From positions 1-64,000 of the IMG/VR virus record IMGVR_UViG_3300035670_010691: a stretch of DNA of 64,000 bases; one strand, given 5' to 3'. Position 1 is the first letter of the stretch. Each line of letters starts with the position of its first letter. This DNA comes from a virus. The notes under the pieces were generated by a model, which saw only the letters and a list, made by a program, of their open reading frames with translations, was not told where the DNA came from and ran no database searches. Shown one piece after another: positions 36,501-45,870 of the stretch. The position numbers and the translations under genes were made by a program.

Positions 36501-39500
36501 TTTAGTAACTGCAACAGTAACAGATACGGAAGGTTCATCGAGAACAGTTATTGATAATATAAGTTTATCAAAAGCTAAAAATGCTCCACCAAATGTGGAA
36601 ATAGCGGTAAGACCTTCATCACAAACAATAGAAGCTAATTCAAGGGGAAGTGGATCTGCTGTACCACAATCATTAACTATTACTGCAACGGAAGGTGGGG
36701 TTGATAAGTTTGTTAGTTTAGGAACTCCTTCTTTTACTAATGGCCTTGCAGGTTCAGCATCAACAAATACAATTACTTTTACAAACACCGCATCAGATAT
36801 GACTTCTGATACGGGAACTGTTTCTATTCCTGTAAATTATACCGATAGTGAAGGTACATCTGGTCAAAAAATAACAATAGCTACTGTTTCAAGAGTAAGA
36901 AGAGCACAACCAAGTGTAACTGTAACTGCTACTCCACAGGCACAAAGTGTTAATAGTAAATCAACAGGTGAGGTTATATCAACTCCACAGGACGTTGTTA
37001 TAAAGGCCTATCAAGGTAACACAGAATTGACATATGATGTTACTTTATCTTCTAATTCAACATATAATGTTACGGGTCAGACGTTAGGAAGTAGAATAAA
37101 TAATACAATTAGTATTTCTTCTGCACAAGTTACAAGTGACACGGTGACGGGAACCGTTACCGTTGGTTATAAAGACGAAGAGGGTACTATTGGTAGCAGA
37201 ACGATAGAATATACAGTTTCAAAATCCAAAGCTGCGGTTCCAACTATTCTAATTACTGCTACTCCTCAGGCACAATCAGTATTAGCAGACCAATTTGGAG
37301 TTCAAACTGGAACCTTAAGTAACGTTACAGTTGATGCAATAGAAGGTTCAACATCACAGTTTGACAGTATGTCAATTACAAGTACGTCTGGATTTTCAAC
37401 AGCTCCAACTGTAAGTTCTAATACATTAGTTATGACTTCTGCTGTAATGAATTCGGATGAGGGGTCTGTTACATTAACTGTAAATTATACGGATAGTGAG
37501 GGAACTTCTTCATCAGGAAGTATTACAATAAGAACCACAAAAGTTTCAGTTGGTTTAGATGGTTCAAATGGTGGTGATGGTAATGATGCAAAAGTTGTAA
37601 GTTTAACTGCAAACAGATATGTAATTCCTTACGATGGTGACGGTAATGAAAGTGGTTCAAATAGTATTACACTTACCGCCACCGAACAAAATCACGAAGG
37701 AACGGTTTATTACGAATTTTTACAGGGTGTTACGCAAAAACAGAATACAACGGCGAATACATATGCAGTTGATGAGGCAGAAGAACCTGCACCAGGAACT
37801 TCTGATTTATGGACTGTAAAAACAAGAGAAGGTTCTTCGGGTGGAACTGTTATAGCATTTGATACCATAGACTTATTTGGTGTTAAAGATGGTACAAACG
37901 CAAGGTCAATTAGACTTTCATCCGATTATCAATCTTTCGTTGAAGCAAAAGACGGTACAATAACACCTTCAACCATAACATTTACAGCTTCAAGACAAAA
38001 TATTTCAACAGCAACTACATTTACTCCAACTCCATCAGTAACACTTGGGGGTTCAGGAGATGTAAGAACTCTTTCTTCTACTAATTTCGGAAGTAATACA
38101 TCTGTGACTATAAATGCATCATCCGAGGGATTTGAAGACGAAATAACTATTGTAAGATTAGTAGAAGGTTCAGATGCGGTAAATGTTATAAGTACAAATC
38201 AATCTCATACTGCTCCTTCTGATTTTGATGGAACAAATACAGACCTAACAAATAGTGGAACAACTATAAAGGTATTTGAAGGAACAACAGAACTATCTTA
38301 TGATGGAGTTGGTACAAGTGCGGGTAAATGGACTGTTGCTACCACAGTTTCTCCGGCAGGAAAAATTACAGTTGGTTCAATTACAGATAATGGTGATAAT
38401 ATAACAGTTGGTGACCATTCAAATATGGCTAATGACACCGATGTTGTATTGGTAATTTATGAAATTACAGGTCAAAAACTTAATGGTGACAGTTTTAGTA
38501 TTAACTCTAATCAAACCATAACAAAATCCAAAGCTGGTAAAAATGCAATTACTGCTTTCTTAACAAATGAAGCTCATGTTTTACCAACAACAAATACTGG
38601 TGAAACAAATTATGCAGGTTCGGGAACATCAATTATTGTGTATAAGGGAGCAACTCAACTTGAAGGTATTTTAACTCAGACTCCTACAACAAACCAATTT
38701 AGTGCTTCCGCTGAAGTAACATTAGGTGAAATAACAATTGGTAATGCAACAACTTCAAGTAATGAAATTATATTTGCAACCCACAGTTTAATGAATACTG
38801 ATTTAGCAATTATAAAATATACAATCAATATAGAAAATGAAATTTTCCTTGAAAAATTTCAAACACTTACCAAAGTTAGAGAAGGTTCGGACTCAAAAGT
38901 AGTAACTTTAAGTGCTAACAGATACACAATCCCATATGACGGAGATGGTAATGAAGATGGTGAATTAACGATTGTTTTAACAGCTACACAACAAAATCAC
39001 GTTGGTACGGTTTATTATGAATTTAGAAGAAGTACAGACGGTGGTTCTACTTTTACTCAAGTTCAAAATACAACAACAAACACATACACAATACCCGACG
39101 CATCAGAACCTGGTCCTGGTGAAAACCATGTCTATCAAGTAAGAACACGTGAGGGAAGTGATACTGGAACAGTCGTTACATTTGATAATATAGATGTTTT
39201 TGGTATAAAAGAAGGTTCTGATGCCTTTACCGTATTTTTAACAAATGACTCACATACATTTCCAGGTAATAACGATGGTTCTGTAAATTCAGGTGACTTA
39301 GCTGCAGGAGCTACACAAATTAGAGTATTTAGAGGAACAACTCAATATACGTTTGATGATGGTGGTACTCCAGCGGACAATACATATACAATTGGAACTG
39401 TTTCTCAAAGTGGAATTACGGTGTCTGCATCTACTGTTTTAAACCAAAGACAATTTACACCAACCGCAGTTTCTGCTACAAAAGGTTCGGTGGCATATGA

Positions 39501-42500
39501 AATTATTGATAATGAAACAAGTACTACTTTCAATAAAATTTATACATTTGGAGTTTCAGTAAAAGGAGATACAGGTGAGGACTCACAAACGATAACCTTA
39601 TCAGCAGATGCACAAGCGTTTAGAGTTGCACAAAATGGAAGTATTACACCTGACTCAATTAAATTATCAGTCAATAAACAAAATTTAACTGATACAACAA
39701 ACTGGACAACAAGTCCTTCCGTAACATTATATACTGCTCCAACAGGTGGAAGTACAACAACAACGGGTGACACCGTTTATTTAAGAAAAGGTGATTTTGG
39801 TTCAAATACTTCTGTTTTAGTAACCGCAACTGCTGGAACATTTAGTGACTCTACTACAATTGTTAGATTAGAGGAAGGTTCGGATGCTATAAATGTTATC
39901 AATACAAATCAAGCTCACACACTTCCTGCTGCATCTGATGGTACTGTTTCCTCTTATGATAATAGTGGAACTACTATTAAGGTATTTGAAGGTGATACTG
40001 AATTGGCGTATGATGGTGTTGGTACAAGTAATGGTACATGGACGGTGAGTATATCACAAAACCCAACATCAACAATAACAGTTGGTAGTATTACTGATAA
40101 TGGAAATAACATCACGATTGGTAATCATTCAAATATGGCGATTGGTACTAGTTCTGTTTTAATTACTTATTCAATAAGTGGTAAAAGACAAAATGGTACA
40201 TCATTTTCTATTGATACTACTCAAACTATTACAAAATCAATAGCAGGTACTGATGGTGTTAATGGGTCTAATGGAACCGATGCTAAAACCGTTGCTCTAT
40301 CCGCTTCACCACAATATACAGTTCTTTACGATGGTGATGGTACAAAAACTGCGGTTGCAATTACCCTGACAGCAACTCCTCAAAATTTTACAAATCCTTA
40401 TTATCAATTTACACAAGATGGTACTGAAAGACAAGCTTATTCTACAACAGCTACATACTTAATACCCGATGCACAAGAACCTGCTGCAAATACTTCTGAT
40501 TTATGGCAAGTAAATGTTAAAGAAGGAAACGTTGGGTCTGTTGTTGCTTTTGATAATACTGATATTTTTGGTGTAAAAGCAGGAACCAATGCAATTACGG
40601 CATTTCTTACAAACGAAGCTCATACTTTACCAACAACAAACGCGGGTGTTGTAACTTATACAGGGTCAGGTACATCTGTTGTTGTACTGAAAGGAGCAAC
40701 TGAATTAAATGGTATAACAAGTGGAACTCCAACATTAGGTCAATTTACTGTAACAACTGCTGTTACAACTGGAACCATTACTGTTGGTGCAAAATCGTCA
40801 CCTGGTAATCCTATGGTTTTTGGTGATCACACCAATATGACTACTGATTTGGCGATTATTGAATATACAATAAATGTAGAAAACCTTGTTACTCTTAAAA
40901 AATATCAAACTCTCGCAAAATCAATAGAAGGTGATAAAGGTGATCCAGGAGATACAGGACCCTCTGGTTTAAGAACCACATCTGGTATGGTTCATTATCA
41001 GTTAGTATCAACATCTGCTCCATCAAGTCCAACTGCAACATCATTTAATTTTTCAACAGGAGGATTTACAGGACTTACCGCTAATTGGGGAACAGGTGCC
41101 CCTACTTATGCAAGTGGTAATACAAACAAATATTGGTATGCAACTTATACGGTAGTTGAGTCAAGTGCAGGAAGTGGAGTTGGTACTCCAACATTTGGAA
41201 CAGTTACTCAGGCAATAGGATTTAGTGGTTTAGTTTCATTTACAGCTGCTGAAAATATAACAGATGGTACAAATACTCTTTCATTTGGTGTTTCGGGTGC
41301 AACCCTGATAAATGGTGATAATATTTCTACAGGTAGGATTATTTCTACGAATTACGTAACAGGAAGTGGTAATGGATTTACAAATACAGGCACTGAATTC
41401 AATTTAGATGAAGGTTTAATTGCTTCTAAAAATTTTACAATTAAACCAAATGGTGATGCTGTATTTAATGGTAGTGGTACATTTAGTGGTACTGTAAACG
41501 CATCAGGTGGTTCATTTACCAATACTGTAAGTATAGGATCTGGTGCTACCTCGGGTACACTTACAGTTGGAACAGACACCAATAAAATTACTATAATTGG
41601 AACAAATAGTGAAGATACTACAAAAATATATTCTGGTACGGGTACTTATGGTAATAGTAATACCGGTTTTTATTTAGGTGCTGATGGTCTATTTTCATTA
41701 GGAAATAAACTAACATTTGATGCTAGTAGTAATTTAACCATAAGTGGAAATATAACTGCAACTACCTTGACTGCAACAACCAGTGGTAATATTGGTGGGT
41801 GGAGTATTAATAATGGTTATTTAGAAAAAGATGGTGTAAGATTAAATGCAGGATCAAATAACGGGTATCTTGGAATAGGTCTTACCTCTTATAATTCGGG
41901 TTCGGGTATATGGATAGGTGAAACTTCATCTGCTCTTTACCAAATGAGTATTAAAAACACGACTACTAATAAATATATTTTATGGGATGGTAGTAATTTA
42001 CAAATAAATGCTGGTAATTTTTCATTAAATTCCGATGGTGATATAACAGCATCCAACGTTCAGTTTAATGATGGTACTTTTAGTGGTACAGTTTATGCAA
42101 CAGATGGTATTTTTAGTGGATCAATTACTGCTACTGGCGGCACTATTGGTGGATATACTATTGGAGATAATATTTTAACTTCAACAACTGGTAAAATTGA
42201 AATTGGTAAAAATGAAATACAAATTTATGATAATAATAACTTATTAAAGTTTGACGTAAATACAGAGACATCTCTACCAAATCCAAATCTTAATGATAGT
42301 GGTACAACAAGTGGTAATTCATCAAATGCACTTAGTATACAAAGAACAACTAATGGGGTTACAAGTACGACAGCGACATCAAACATGGGTATATTTACCG
42401 CTGGTGTCACATCAACTTATATAGTATCGTATAGTTTTCCTGGTGGTACTGTGGGCACCAATCATTATGTTAGAGCTGCAGGTAGTGAAACTGTATCAAC

Positions 42501-43536
42501 TCTCGAATTTAGACTAAGAGTAGTAGTTGGTGCATCTACATACACTACGCCATATCATAGTGTCTTTGTTGCGGGTTCATCAACAAAAAGTCCAAGTGAT
42601 CCAAATTTGAGAAGAGCAGTCGAAAACCAAGCTGCTCTGACTGCAAAGGTATTTTCATTGTCTGTTCCTATGACTTCAGGTAATATCGCAACCGTTTATC
42701 TTGATAAAGTTGGAACGATAGAAATTAATAATTATGAAAATTATGAAATTCCTTACACACCAACCGGAAATGTTGATTCAACACTTGATGCTGCTGCATC
42801 TTACACGGGTGGAGCAACATCAACGATTATAAATGGTGGAGGATTTTTAGCAAAAACCGGTGTAAGCAACTGGTTTAGAGTCCGATCTAAACCCACAACA
42901 GGACAGACTGTTGATGTTATTGGTGGTTTAGGAATTGGTGGTGAAAACGTCACGGGTAACATTGGTGAAGACGGTATATTTCTTAAATTTTATGAAAAAA
43001 CAGCAGGTGCAAACCAATGGATTATGCATAATTCGGGTTCATCTAACTGGCTGTTTGGTAATTCAGATTTATTATTTTTTAGTACGGGGACAAAGCCTTC
43101 TACTTCATCCCCACAAGCAGCAATAGATACTGGTGGTAATTTTAGAATTTCAGGAAACACTGCATATAAAAATACAGGAACAACGTGGTCTAACCCTTCT
43201 GATGAAAGAATTAAATCAAATATAATTGAAATAACAGGATCATTAGATAAAATTAATGAACTTCACCCAATTGAATTTACTTGGAAAGAAGATTATGCTC
43301 ATTCACATTCTTTGGATATTAATGAAAAACAATATGGATTTACCGCACAAAATATGGAACAGGTTTTTCCAAATGAAGTGATAACAACAAGTTATAAAAT
43401 TGACGATACTGATGTTGGTATGAAAACAATTAGTTATCATACTTTAAATGTATATTTGGTAAAAGCAGTCCAAGAATTATCAAATGAAATTAACAACCTT
43501 AAAGATGAAATAAATACATTAAAAAATAAAACTTAA
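33523..43536 (+). CDS. Giant tail fibre (3337 aa) with S74-type chaperone
   Basis: The N-terminal 170 residues (TEFQETFTGGKNGFLIEGS, GIPEYYEGLSK) form a virion-attachment domain seen in marine phage structural proteins. Beta-rich stalk domains follow, then four Ig-like repeats (about 908-1340). Next come repeated ANRYxIPYDGDG / TNxAH modules with short collagen-like GxNGSNG and GDKGDPGDTGPSG segments (about 1345-2480). A tip region with GGWSINNGYLEKDGVRL comes before the C terminus. Ser3226-Asp begins SDERIKSNI, the S74 intramolecular chaperone, which trimerises the fibre and then cuts itself off (about 112 residues). It would bind the host receptor. Confidence 0.85.
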   Translation: MPIIKSFAPKLNLTNYQTFLVDDDPNSTYFRITEFQETFTGGKNGFLIEGSSFLKPTTEIKIELLDVAGNPIYFEPGDGIPEYYEGLSKLISVHVYDDTPIGLGKITILGELSQYIDNTGIIRDVPSEWKGVYNVKWERVFQVNKNLSNETIVRFVKRPVIQIDEIVKPIFTKDIPQITQTGTASGVGENPGEGTSLTGYRAGTLYRIAITDTSNFTSSIDENVISFPSLGYSATVKEVLNNKEVLVDTPYTVNSIVTNFQNQSYTSTYEYPAGAITEESALTGSFAKVNISNLKTFVGDVARVKVYRKSRNEVGDFQLVQDSRLESVELLRDITITSDTELNYGVLQPSTFQDYWITSSNHPTEFDDTYLFASLKSDYDTGTGGTFTLLTSQSFNISDNVEYNLSFKTRLSGSVSPTKTISAFLTGSYSSSVNGNPVLVQYRQNFISRSVDNTYLQRKNISENIISNFSGSARLGFEFVGDDWYVANISLKNAQETSFSPDEFTLIQEVPRKLPKETFDFRFEFYDINNNFIPVEVTATKEFTGGNTSDTSTLTKFLNFESDRTAFRFTTGSLGNPEFQQIAFKVSSNLLTGSVTYTSQAFDFTGSLLTSESYDGGQYPGFLTNASTAGATLTIANFTGSRNDVIVGSIVYTASREDFQEFETVYRFEDGENAPNLFATSNANQFIYEPTTISPKPSGQEIRIQVKRKNLASLITPITANSSSDAPLTVVDDVNGIKTFSISATQFSQSLFVGQNGPYQDVTYSFTASDEFNNPFSDEITISPVINFDGISVVLSNENTSFRANSLGTVTSTEFDEGDGFVTVNIGNESISHNNGLSQRNTFDITSVTPTANITPNSFTPSTNSYGISAMSVDSGSIDINISYKAGDNFTTQSFVKKVNYTKNRIAAPVISIQTTNKNQTVSAYSTGVQTGTFSNAFVTVNETYLGNTNSKTITSLTAVRQDTLANLTTNPSTGEITLSGQTLATGVDSTTVLVTATVTDTEGSSRTVIDNISLSKAKNAPPNVEIAVRPSSQTIEANSRGSGSAVPQSLTITATEGGVDKFVSLGTPSFTNGLAGSASTNTITFTNTASDMTSDTGTVSIPVNYTDSEGTSGQKITIATVSRVRRAQPSVTVTATPQAQSVNSKSTGEVISTPQDVVIKAYQGNTELTYDVTLSSNSTYNVTGQTLGSRINNTISISSAQVTSDTVTGTVTVGYKDEEGTIGSRTIEYTVSKSKAAVPTILITATPQAQSVLADQFGVQTGTLSNVTVDAIEGSTSQFDSMSITSTSGFSTAPTVSSNTLVMTSAVMNSDEGSVTLTVNYTDSEGTSSSGSITIRTTKVSVGLDGSNGGDGNDAKVVSLTANRYVIPYDGDGNESGSNSITLTATEQNHEGTVYYEFLQGVTQKQNTTANTYAVDEAEEPAPGTSDLWTVKTREGSSGGTVIAFDTIDLFGVKDGTNARSIRLSSDYQSFVEAKDGTITPSTITFTASRQNISTATTFTPTPSVTLGGSGDVRTLSSTNFGSNTSVTINASSEGFEDEITIVRLVEGSDAVNVISTNQSHTAPSDFDGTNTDLTNSGTTIKVFEGTTELSYDGVGTSAGKWTVATTVSPAGKITVGSITDNGDNITVGDHSNMANDTDVVLVIYEITGQKLNGDSFSINSNQTITKSKAGKNAITAFLTNEAHVLPTTNTGETNYAGSGTSIIVYKGATQLEGILTQTPTTNQFSASAEVTLGEITIGNATTSSNEIIFATHSLMNTDLAIIKYTINIENEIFLEKFQTLTKVREGSDSKVVTLSANRYTIPYDGDGNEDGELTIVLTATQQNHVGTVYYEFRRSTDGGSTFTQVQNTTTNTYTIPDASEPGPGENHVYQVRTREGSDTGTVVTFDNIDVFGIKEGSDAFTVFLTNDSHTFPGNNDGSVNSGDLAAGATQIRVFRGTTQYTFDDGGTPADNTYTIGTVSQSGITVSASTVLNQRQFTPTAVSATKGSVAYEIIDNETSTTFNKIYTFGVSVKGDTGEDSQTITLSADAQAFRVAQNGSITPDSIKLSVNKQNLTDTTNWTTSPSVTLYTAPTGGSTTTTGDTVYLRKGDFGSNTSVLVTATAGTFSDSTTIVRLEEGSDAINVINTNQAHTLPAASDGTVSSYDNSGTTIKVFEGDTELAYDGVGTSNGTWTVSISQNPTSTITVGSITDNGNNITIGNHSNMAIGTSSVLITYSISGKRQNGTSFSIDTTQTITKSIAGTDGVNGSNGTDAKTVALSASPQYTVLYDGDGTKTAVAITLTATPQNFTNPYYQFTQDGTERQAYSTTATYLIPDAQEPAANTSDLWQVNVKEGNVGSVVAFDNTDIFGVKAGTNAITAFLTNEAHTLPTTNAGVVTYTGSGTSVVVLKGATELNGITSGTPTLGQFTVTTAVTTGTITVGAKSSPGNPMVFGDHTNMTTDLAIIEYTINVENLVTLKKYQTLAKSIEGDKGDPGDTGPSGLRTTSGMVHYQLVSTSAPSSPTATSFNFSTGGFTGLTANWGTGAPTYASGNTNKYWYATYTVVESSAGSGVGTPTFGTVTQAIGFSGLVSFTAAENITDGTNTLSFGVSGATLINGDNISTGRIISTNYVTGSGNGFTNTGTEFNLDEGLIASKNFTIKPNGDAVFNGSGTFSGTVNASGGSFTNTVSIGSGATSGTLTVGTDTNKITIIGTNSEDTTKIYSGTGTYGNSNTGFYLGADGLFSLGNKLTFDASSNLTISGNITATTLTATTSGNIGGWSINNGYLEKDGVRLNAGSNNGYLGIGLTSYNSGSGIWIGETSSALYQMSIKNTTTNKYILWDGSNLQINAGNFSLNSDGDITASNVQFNDGTFSGTVYATDGIFSGSITATGGTIGGYTIGDNILTSTTGKIEIGKNEIQIYDNNNLLKFDVNTETSLPNPNLNDSGTTSGNSSNALSIQRTTNGVTSTTATSNMGIFTAGVTSTYIVSYSFPGGTVGTNHYVRAAGSETVSTLEFRLRVVVGASTYTTPYHSVFVAGSSTKSPSDPNLRRAVENQAALTAKVFSLSVPMTSGNIATVYLDKVGTIEINNYENYEIPYTPTGNVDSTLDAAASYTGGATSTIINGGGFLAKTGVSNWFRVRSKPTTGQTVDVIGGLGIGGENVTGNIGEDGIFLKFYEKTAGANQWIMHNSGSSNWLFGNSDLLFFSTGTKPSTSSPQAAIDTGGNFRISGNTAYKNTGTTWSNPSDERIKSNIIEITGSLDKINELHPIEFTWKEDYAHSHSLDINEKQYGFTAQNMEQVFPNEVITTSYKIDDTDVGMKTISYHTLNVYLVKAVQELSNEINNLKDEINTLKNKT
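36243..37545 (+). repeat. Four tandem ~110-residue Ig-like repeats in the fibre
   Basis: Units begin near 36250, 36590, 36907 and 37240 with ISIQTTNKNQTVSA, EIAVRPSSQTIEA, VTVTATPQAQSVN and ILITATPQAQSVL. Each ends in a NYTDSEGTS- or GYKDEEGTI-type strand. Units 3 and 4 are the closest pair. Confidence 0.75.
37590..40960 (+). repeat. Interspersed fibre modules (three module types)
   Basis: Type 1 (ANRYxIPYDGDGN) starts near 37600, 38900 and 40290. Type 2 (TNxAHxxP, ending in xxTITKSxAG) starts near 38180, 38552, 39225, 39890 and 40600. Type 3 (LSxDxQxFxxAxxGxITPxxI) starts near 37915 and 39595. The order repeats as blocks, which points to duplication of module groups rather than of single units. 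Confidence 0.7.
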
Positions 43537-43559
43537 TATATTTAAAATTAATAAAGGTT

Positions 43560-44501
43560 ATGAATAATTTTATTTTACTCTCTCATTGGAACGGAAGATT
43601 TGGAAATAGAATGCATCAATATGCTTATGGTGCTACTTATTCTAAATTAAATGATGTTGATTTTATATTAACATCTGATTGGGAAGGAACGTTTTTATTT
43701 AAACATCAATTTCACCGAGTTTGTGATAATGATGAAGTTCGTTTATACCGAAATCAAAGTGATAATCAATTTCATACTCTTGATATGCAAGAGATGATTT
43801 TAAAGAAAAATTATCCCGATATAAAATTTATTAATCCCGAAAACCCCGAAACAAATTACAAAAAAGTTGATAATCCTGTTTGGTTTGATTCAGTTTGTGC
43901 ATATAACAAATCTATTTTTGAAAAAATGTCAAAAGATTATTTATTGAGAGTTTTTAAATTTTCAGATTTGGTAAAAGAAACTGATGCTTATAAATATTGG
44001 TCTGAAAGACAGGGTACATATGATATTGCTCATTTAAGAAGAGACGATATTTCAAATCCCCAATATAACCAACAAAACGTTCAGGGATATTCCGTAGTTT
44101 CTCAACAATCATATTTTAATGCATTTAAAAAATATGGATATGACCCACAAAATATAATTTGGATTTCAGATGATCATATCAATAAATGGCATAAAGATAG
44201 AAAACCAACTCAATTTTTTGGATGGAGATACCCCGAGGGTTCTGTCTATAAAGATGGGTTTGTGTTTGATTGGTTGGAAGACTTTTTAAAACTTTATTTT
44301 GCACGAACTATTTTTAGAGCAAATTCATCGTTTAGTTGGTGGGCTTCATTTCTTTCTCCTACCGCAAAGGTTTTTTCTCCTGTATTGGATAAACAACTCA
44401 TTTATGGTAGAGATGGTATAGAAGAAGAAATTGAAGTTCAATTTGTAGAAGGAAACCATCCACATTGGTTATATGGAGTTGATGATATTGTTATAAAATG
44501 A
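43560..44501 (+). CDS. Alpha-1,2-fucosyltransferase-like glycosyltransferase (GT11)
   Basis: This 313-residue protein begins NGRFGNRMHQYAYGATYSKL, the GT11 N-terminal signature (usually GRLGNQMFQYA). It carries HLRRDDI (donor-binding HxRRxD motif, near residue 160) and ends its catalytic core with FRANSSFSWWASFLSP (SSFSWWAA-type motif). GT11 enzymes move L-fucose, or related 6-deoxy or galacto sugars, from a GDP donor. The GDP-mannose epimerase-like gene three genes downstream could supply a GDP-L-galactose-type donor (inference). It starts 23 nt after the fibre and opens the glycan cluster. Confidence 0.85.
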   Translation: MNNFILLSHWNGRFGNRMHQYAYGATYSKLNDVDFILTSDWEGTFLFKHQFHRVCDNDEVRLYRNQSDNQFHTLDMQEMILKKNYPDIKFINPENPETNYKKVDNPVWFDSVCAYNKSIFEKMSKDYLLRVFKFSDLVKETDAYKYWSERQGTYDIAHLRRDDISNPQYNQQNVQGYSVVSQQSYFNAFKKYGYDPQNIIWISDDHINKWHKDRKPTQFFGWRYPEGSVYKDGFVFDWLEDFLKLYFARTIFRANSSFSWWASFLSPTAKVFSPVLDKQLIYGRDGIEEEIEVQFVEGNHPHWLYGVDDIVIK

Positions 44502-45214
44502 AAATACATTTAGTTTGTTTTAATACAAAATCATGTTATGGTATAGTTGATTATTATCAAGAATCATTTCAAAAATTATCTTCTTCTTTTTTAAAAAACG
44601 GAGGAGATGAGATACATCATTTTGTTGAGGAAACTTTACCTTATAAAAGTGATTATGAAAAGTATTTTTTTGAAGATAATAAGGAATCTGCATTTGGATT
44701 TTATGCATTTAAACCTTTGATTATTTCTCATGTAATGGAAGAAATACCTTTTGGTGATGTTATACTTTATCACGATGTTGGTAGACCAGAATACAATTAC
44801 GAAATAAAAAAAGACATAAAAAAGACTGTTGATTTAGTAAAAAAAACTTATATGGGTATAGGGTTGGGTAGAGGCCCTTTTTCACATAACGAATACACAC
44901 GAAATGATTGTTTTGAACTTATGAATTGTGATTTTGAAGAATTAAGACATTCTAAGCAACTTGCTGCAAATTGGGGATTTTATGAAAAAAATCACATGGT
45001 TTTAGAATTTATTTCCAAATGGAAAGAGTGGTGTTTAAATTATGAAGTTGTTAGAAGTCATTATGAGTATGAAATTAATCACCAAGAATTTTCAGCTCAT
45101 AGATGGGATCAATCTATTTTAACCAATTTACATTTTTTATATAATTTGGAAACATTACCAAACTTAAAAGAATATAGTTGGGAAAAAGACATAAATAATT
45201 TTTTACATGAATGA
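44498..45214 (+). CDS. Putative glycosyltransferase, GT-A-like
   Basis: This 238-residue protein contains GFYAFKPLIISHVMEEIPFGDVILYHDVGR. It is cited by two parts: AFKPLII (donor fold) and VILYHDVG (a DxD-like metal site). HRWDQSILTNL near the end is typical of uncharacterised plant- and bacterial-type glycosyltransferases that act on surface sugars. The fold assignment rests on these motifs only. It overlaps both neighbours by 4 nt, so the first four cluster genes are translationally coupled. Confidence 0.6.
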   Translation: MKIHLVCFNTKSCYGIVDYYQESFQKLSSSFLKNGGDEIHHFVEETLPYKSDYEKYFFEDNKESAFGFYAFKPLIISHVMEEIPFGDVILYHDVGRPEYNYEIKKDIKKTVDLVKKTYMGIGLGRGPFSHNEYTRNDCFELMNCDFEELRHSKQLAANWGFYEKNHMVLEFISKWKEWCLNYEVVRSHYEYEINHQEFSAHRWDQSILTNLHFLYNLETLPNLKEYSWEKDINNFLHE

Positions 45215-45870
45215 TAGTCGTTGCAAGTCATAATAATTTAGATACATTAGGTTGGATTGTAGAAGACTTATATAGAATAGATTTAAATAATCATGAAGTT
45301 TGTATTATTGATACAAATTCAAATAATTTGGAATTTAAAGAAAAATTTCATATATTAAGAAATGAGTATCCTTATTTTAAATTTATTAATTTAAATTATA
45401 CTTGTTGGGATAGTGGAGCTTATATTTGGGCATATAATAATCTAAAATCTGAACGGTATATATTTTTACAAGATTCGTTACGAATATTGGATAAAAATTA
45501 TATCAAGTTAATAGACCAAAATTTAGATTTATACGATGTTGTTGCTCATATAAATTTCAAATATCATTACGAAAATGAGGAACAAAAAAATTGGGTAGAA
45601 GACGGTATATTATTTAATGAATTACCCGAAGATGCAATATTCGGTCCTATTTTTGGTGTAAAAAAAACAACATTAGATAAGATACCTTCTTATTGGTTAA
45701 AACATCCGACAAATAAAAATGAAGGTTGTGGTATGGAAAGACGATGGAGTTTAATGTTTAATCAAATTGGAGCATCAAAGAAATATTTGGAAATTGAAGA
45801 TATTCCAAATGAGGTTACTATATATAATACAAGGAAGTATATACATAAATTATTTTATCACAGATTATGA
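45211..45870 (+). CDS. Putative family 2-like glycosyltransferase
   Basis: This 219-residue protein starts MIVVASHNNLDTLGWIVEDLY and continues VCIIDTNSNN, the first strand and acidic site of a GT-A glycosyltransferase. CWDSGAYIWAYNNL and YIFLQDSLRI stand where the DxD region would be. The C-terminal third with IFGVKKTTLDKIPSYWL resembles acceptor-binding parts. It is short for the family (usually 250-300). The donor and acceptor are unknown. Confidence 0.6.
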   Translation: MIVVASHNNLDTLGWIVEDLYRIDLNNHEVCIIDTNSNNLEFKEKFHILRNEYPYFKFINLNYTCWDSGAYIWAYNNLKSERYIFLQDSLRILDKNYIKLIDQNLDLYDVVAHINFKYHYENEEQKNWVEDGILFNELPEDAIFGPIFGVKKTTLDKIPSYWLKHPTNKNEGCGMERRWSLMFNQIGASKKYLEIEDIPNEVTIYNTRKYIHKLFYHRL

